A stretch of DNA of 5,934 nucleotides from Hyphomicrobiales bacterium (GTDB lineage: Bacteria > Pseudomonadota > Alphaproteobacteria > Rhizobiales > Devosiaceae), in assembly GCA_027082895.1 (NCBI GenBank), contig JALWTJ010000253.1, positions 1 through 5,934 on the forward strand, read 5' to 3'. A model generated the notes under the pieces. That model was not told the DNA's origin. It saw only the letters and a program-made list of their open reading frames with translations, and ran no database searches. The position numbers and the translations under genes are program-made. This document shows positions 5,642 through 5,934 of the stretch, piece after piece (the stretch's first letter is position 1; every line of letters begins with the position of its first letter).

Positions 5642-5934
5642 CCCTTCTTTTGCCACCTTCCGTCGGGCTGCTGCTGCCAATAGGTGGTCTGGTGATCCCG
5701 GCACAGGGCCTTCCAGGCGGAGCGGGCGGCGTTGACCTGCTCGGGGTCATGGCCGTCAAACAGGTAGACCAGCCGCTGATAGGCGGTTATACTCTGTTCG
5801 CCTTCCTCTTGCCCGCTTCCCTCTTGCCCATCTTTCCCCGTTTCGCCGTCCCGTACCATTCCGACCGGCTGCGCACCCCGGACAAAGAAACGGATATGGG
5901 CGTGGTTGGGGTTCGCGGTGCCGCAGCAAAGGAC
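5638..5934 (-). CDS. holC: DNA polymerase III chi subunit (HolC), C-terminal part
   Basis: The minus-strand frame is open from the right edge to a TAG at 5640-5638, giving 98 residues; the first in-frame Met (5859-5857) is internal, because homology continues upstream of it. The visible N-terminal part, ANPNHAHIRFFVRGAQP, aligns with the central HolC strand that commonly reads ENPNGA...FLVDGA. YQRLVYLFDGHDPEQVNAARSAWKA followed by TTYWQQQPDGRWQKK matches the C-terminus typical of alphaproteobacterial HolC. Chi belongs to the clamp-loader complex and binds the tail of single-stranded DNA-binding protein, linking the replicase to coated template; its SSB site lies largely in this C-terminal region in E. 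coli. Full proteins are usually near 150 residues, so about the first third is missing. A Gly- and acid-rich stretch (residues 26-48 of the visible part) seems inserted relative to family members I know. The gene converges on the second metallopeptidase, and both stops lie in the shared CTAG at 5638-5641. Confidence 0.85.
   Translation of the reverse strand, partial: VLCCGTANPNHAHIRFFVRGAQPVGMVRDGETGKDGQEGSGQEEGEQSITAYQRLVYLFDGHDPEQVNAARSAWKALCRDHQTTYWQQQPDGRWQKKG

Noticed and set aside
5627..5650. Imperfect hairpin AAGG(A)G / CCCTT followed by CTTTT at the convergent gene ends
   Set aside because: The stem has only about five pairs with a bulge and a short T-tract, too weak to call a terminator.

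Overview
The window looks like chromosomal DNA of an alphaproteobacterium. It is GC-rich, and its protein families (a YheS-type ABC-F, a HolC with a typical alphaproteobacterial C-terminus, DUF4344 metallopeptidases) fit that class. A full CtrA-type box, TTAA-N7-TTAA, supports it. I cannot name a genus. No tRNA, rRNA, CRISPR array, insertion sequence or phage gene is visible.

Layout, left to right: (1) 2-664 (+), the C-terminal part of an HNH endonuclease whose start lies beyond the left edge. (2) 665-881, a non-coding leader with a 10-bp tandem duplication, a weak possible promoter and a 14-bp unit repeated three and a half times just before the next start. (3) 882-2789 (+), yheS, a complete ABC-F ribosome-associated ATPase. 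(4) 2899-3477 (+), a small two-helix membrane protein with an STM3941-like cytoplasmic domain. (5) 3478-3667, an intergenic region with a good sigma70-like promoter and short direct repeats. (6) 3668-4510 (+), a secreted DUF4344 zinc metallopeptidase. (7) 4511-4753, an intergenic region with a hairpin and a CtrA box. (8) 4754-5641 (+), a second, diverged DUF4344 metallopeptidase. (9) 5638-5934 (-), the C-terminal part of holC, DNA polymerase III chi subunit, converging on the second peptidase; the two stop codons share one CTAG.

The five plus-strand genes are separated by about 110 to 245 bases, so they need not form one operon. The HNH protein, YheS and HolC are nucleic-acid or ribosome proteins with no obvious link to the exported peptidases. 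The most interesting unit is the tandem pair of exported metallopeptidases. They share a catalytic core and four cysteines, but each has its own upstream region, and only the second carries the CtrA box. This suggests paralogues that diverged in both sequence and regulation, the second possibly tied to the cell cycle. No intergenic stretch exceeds 300 bases.
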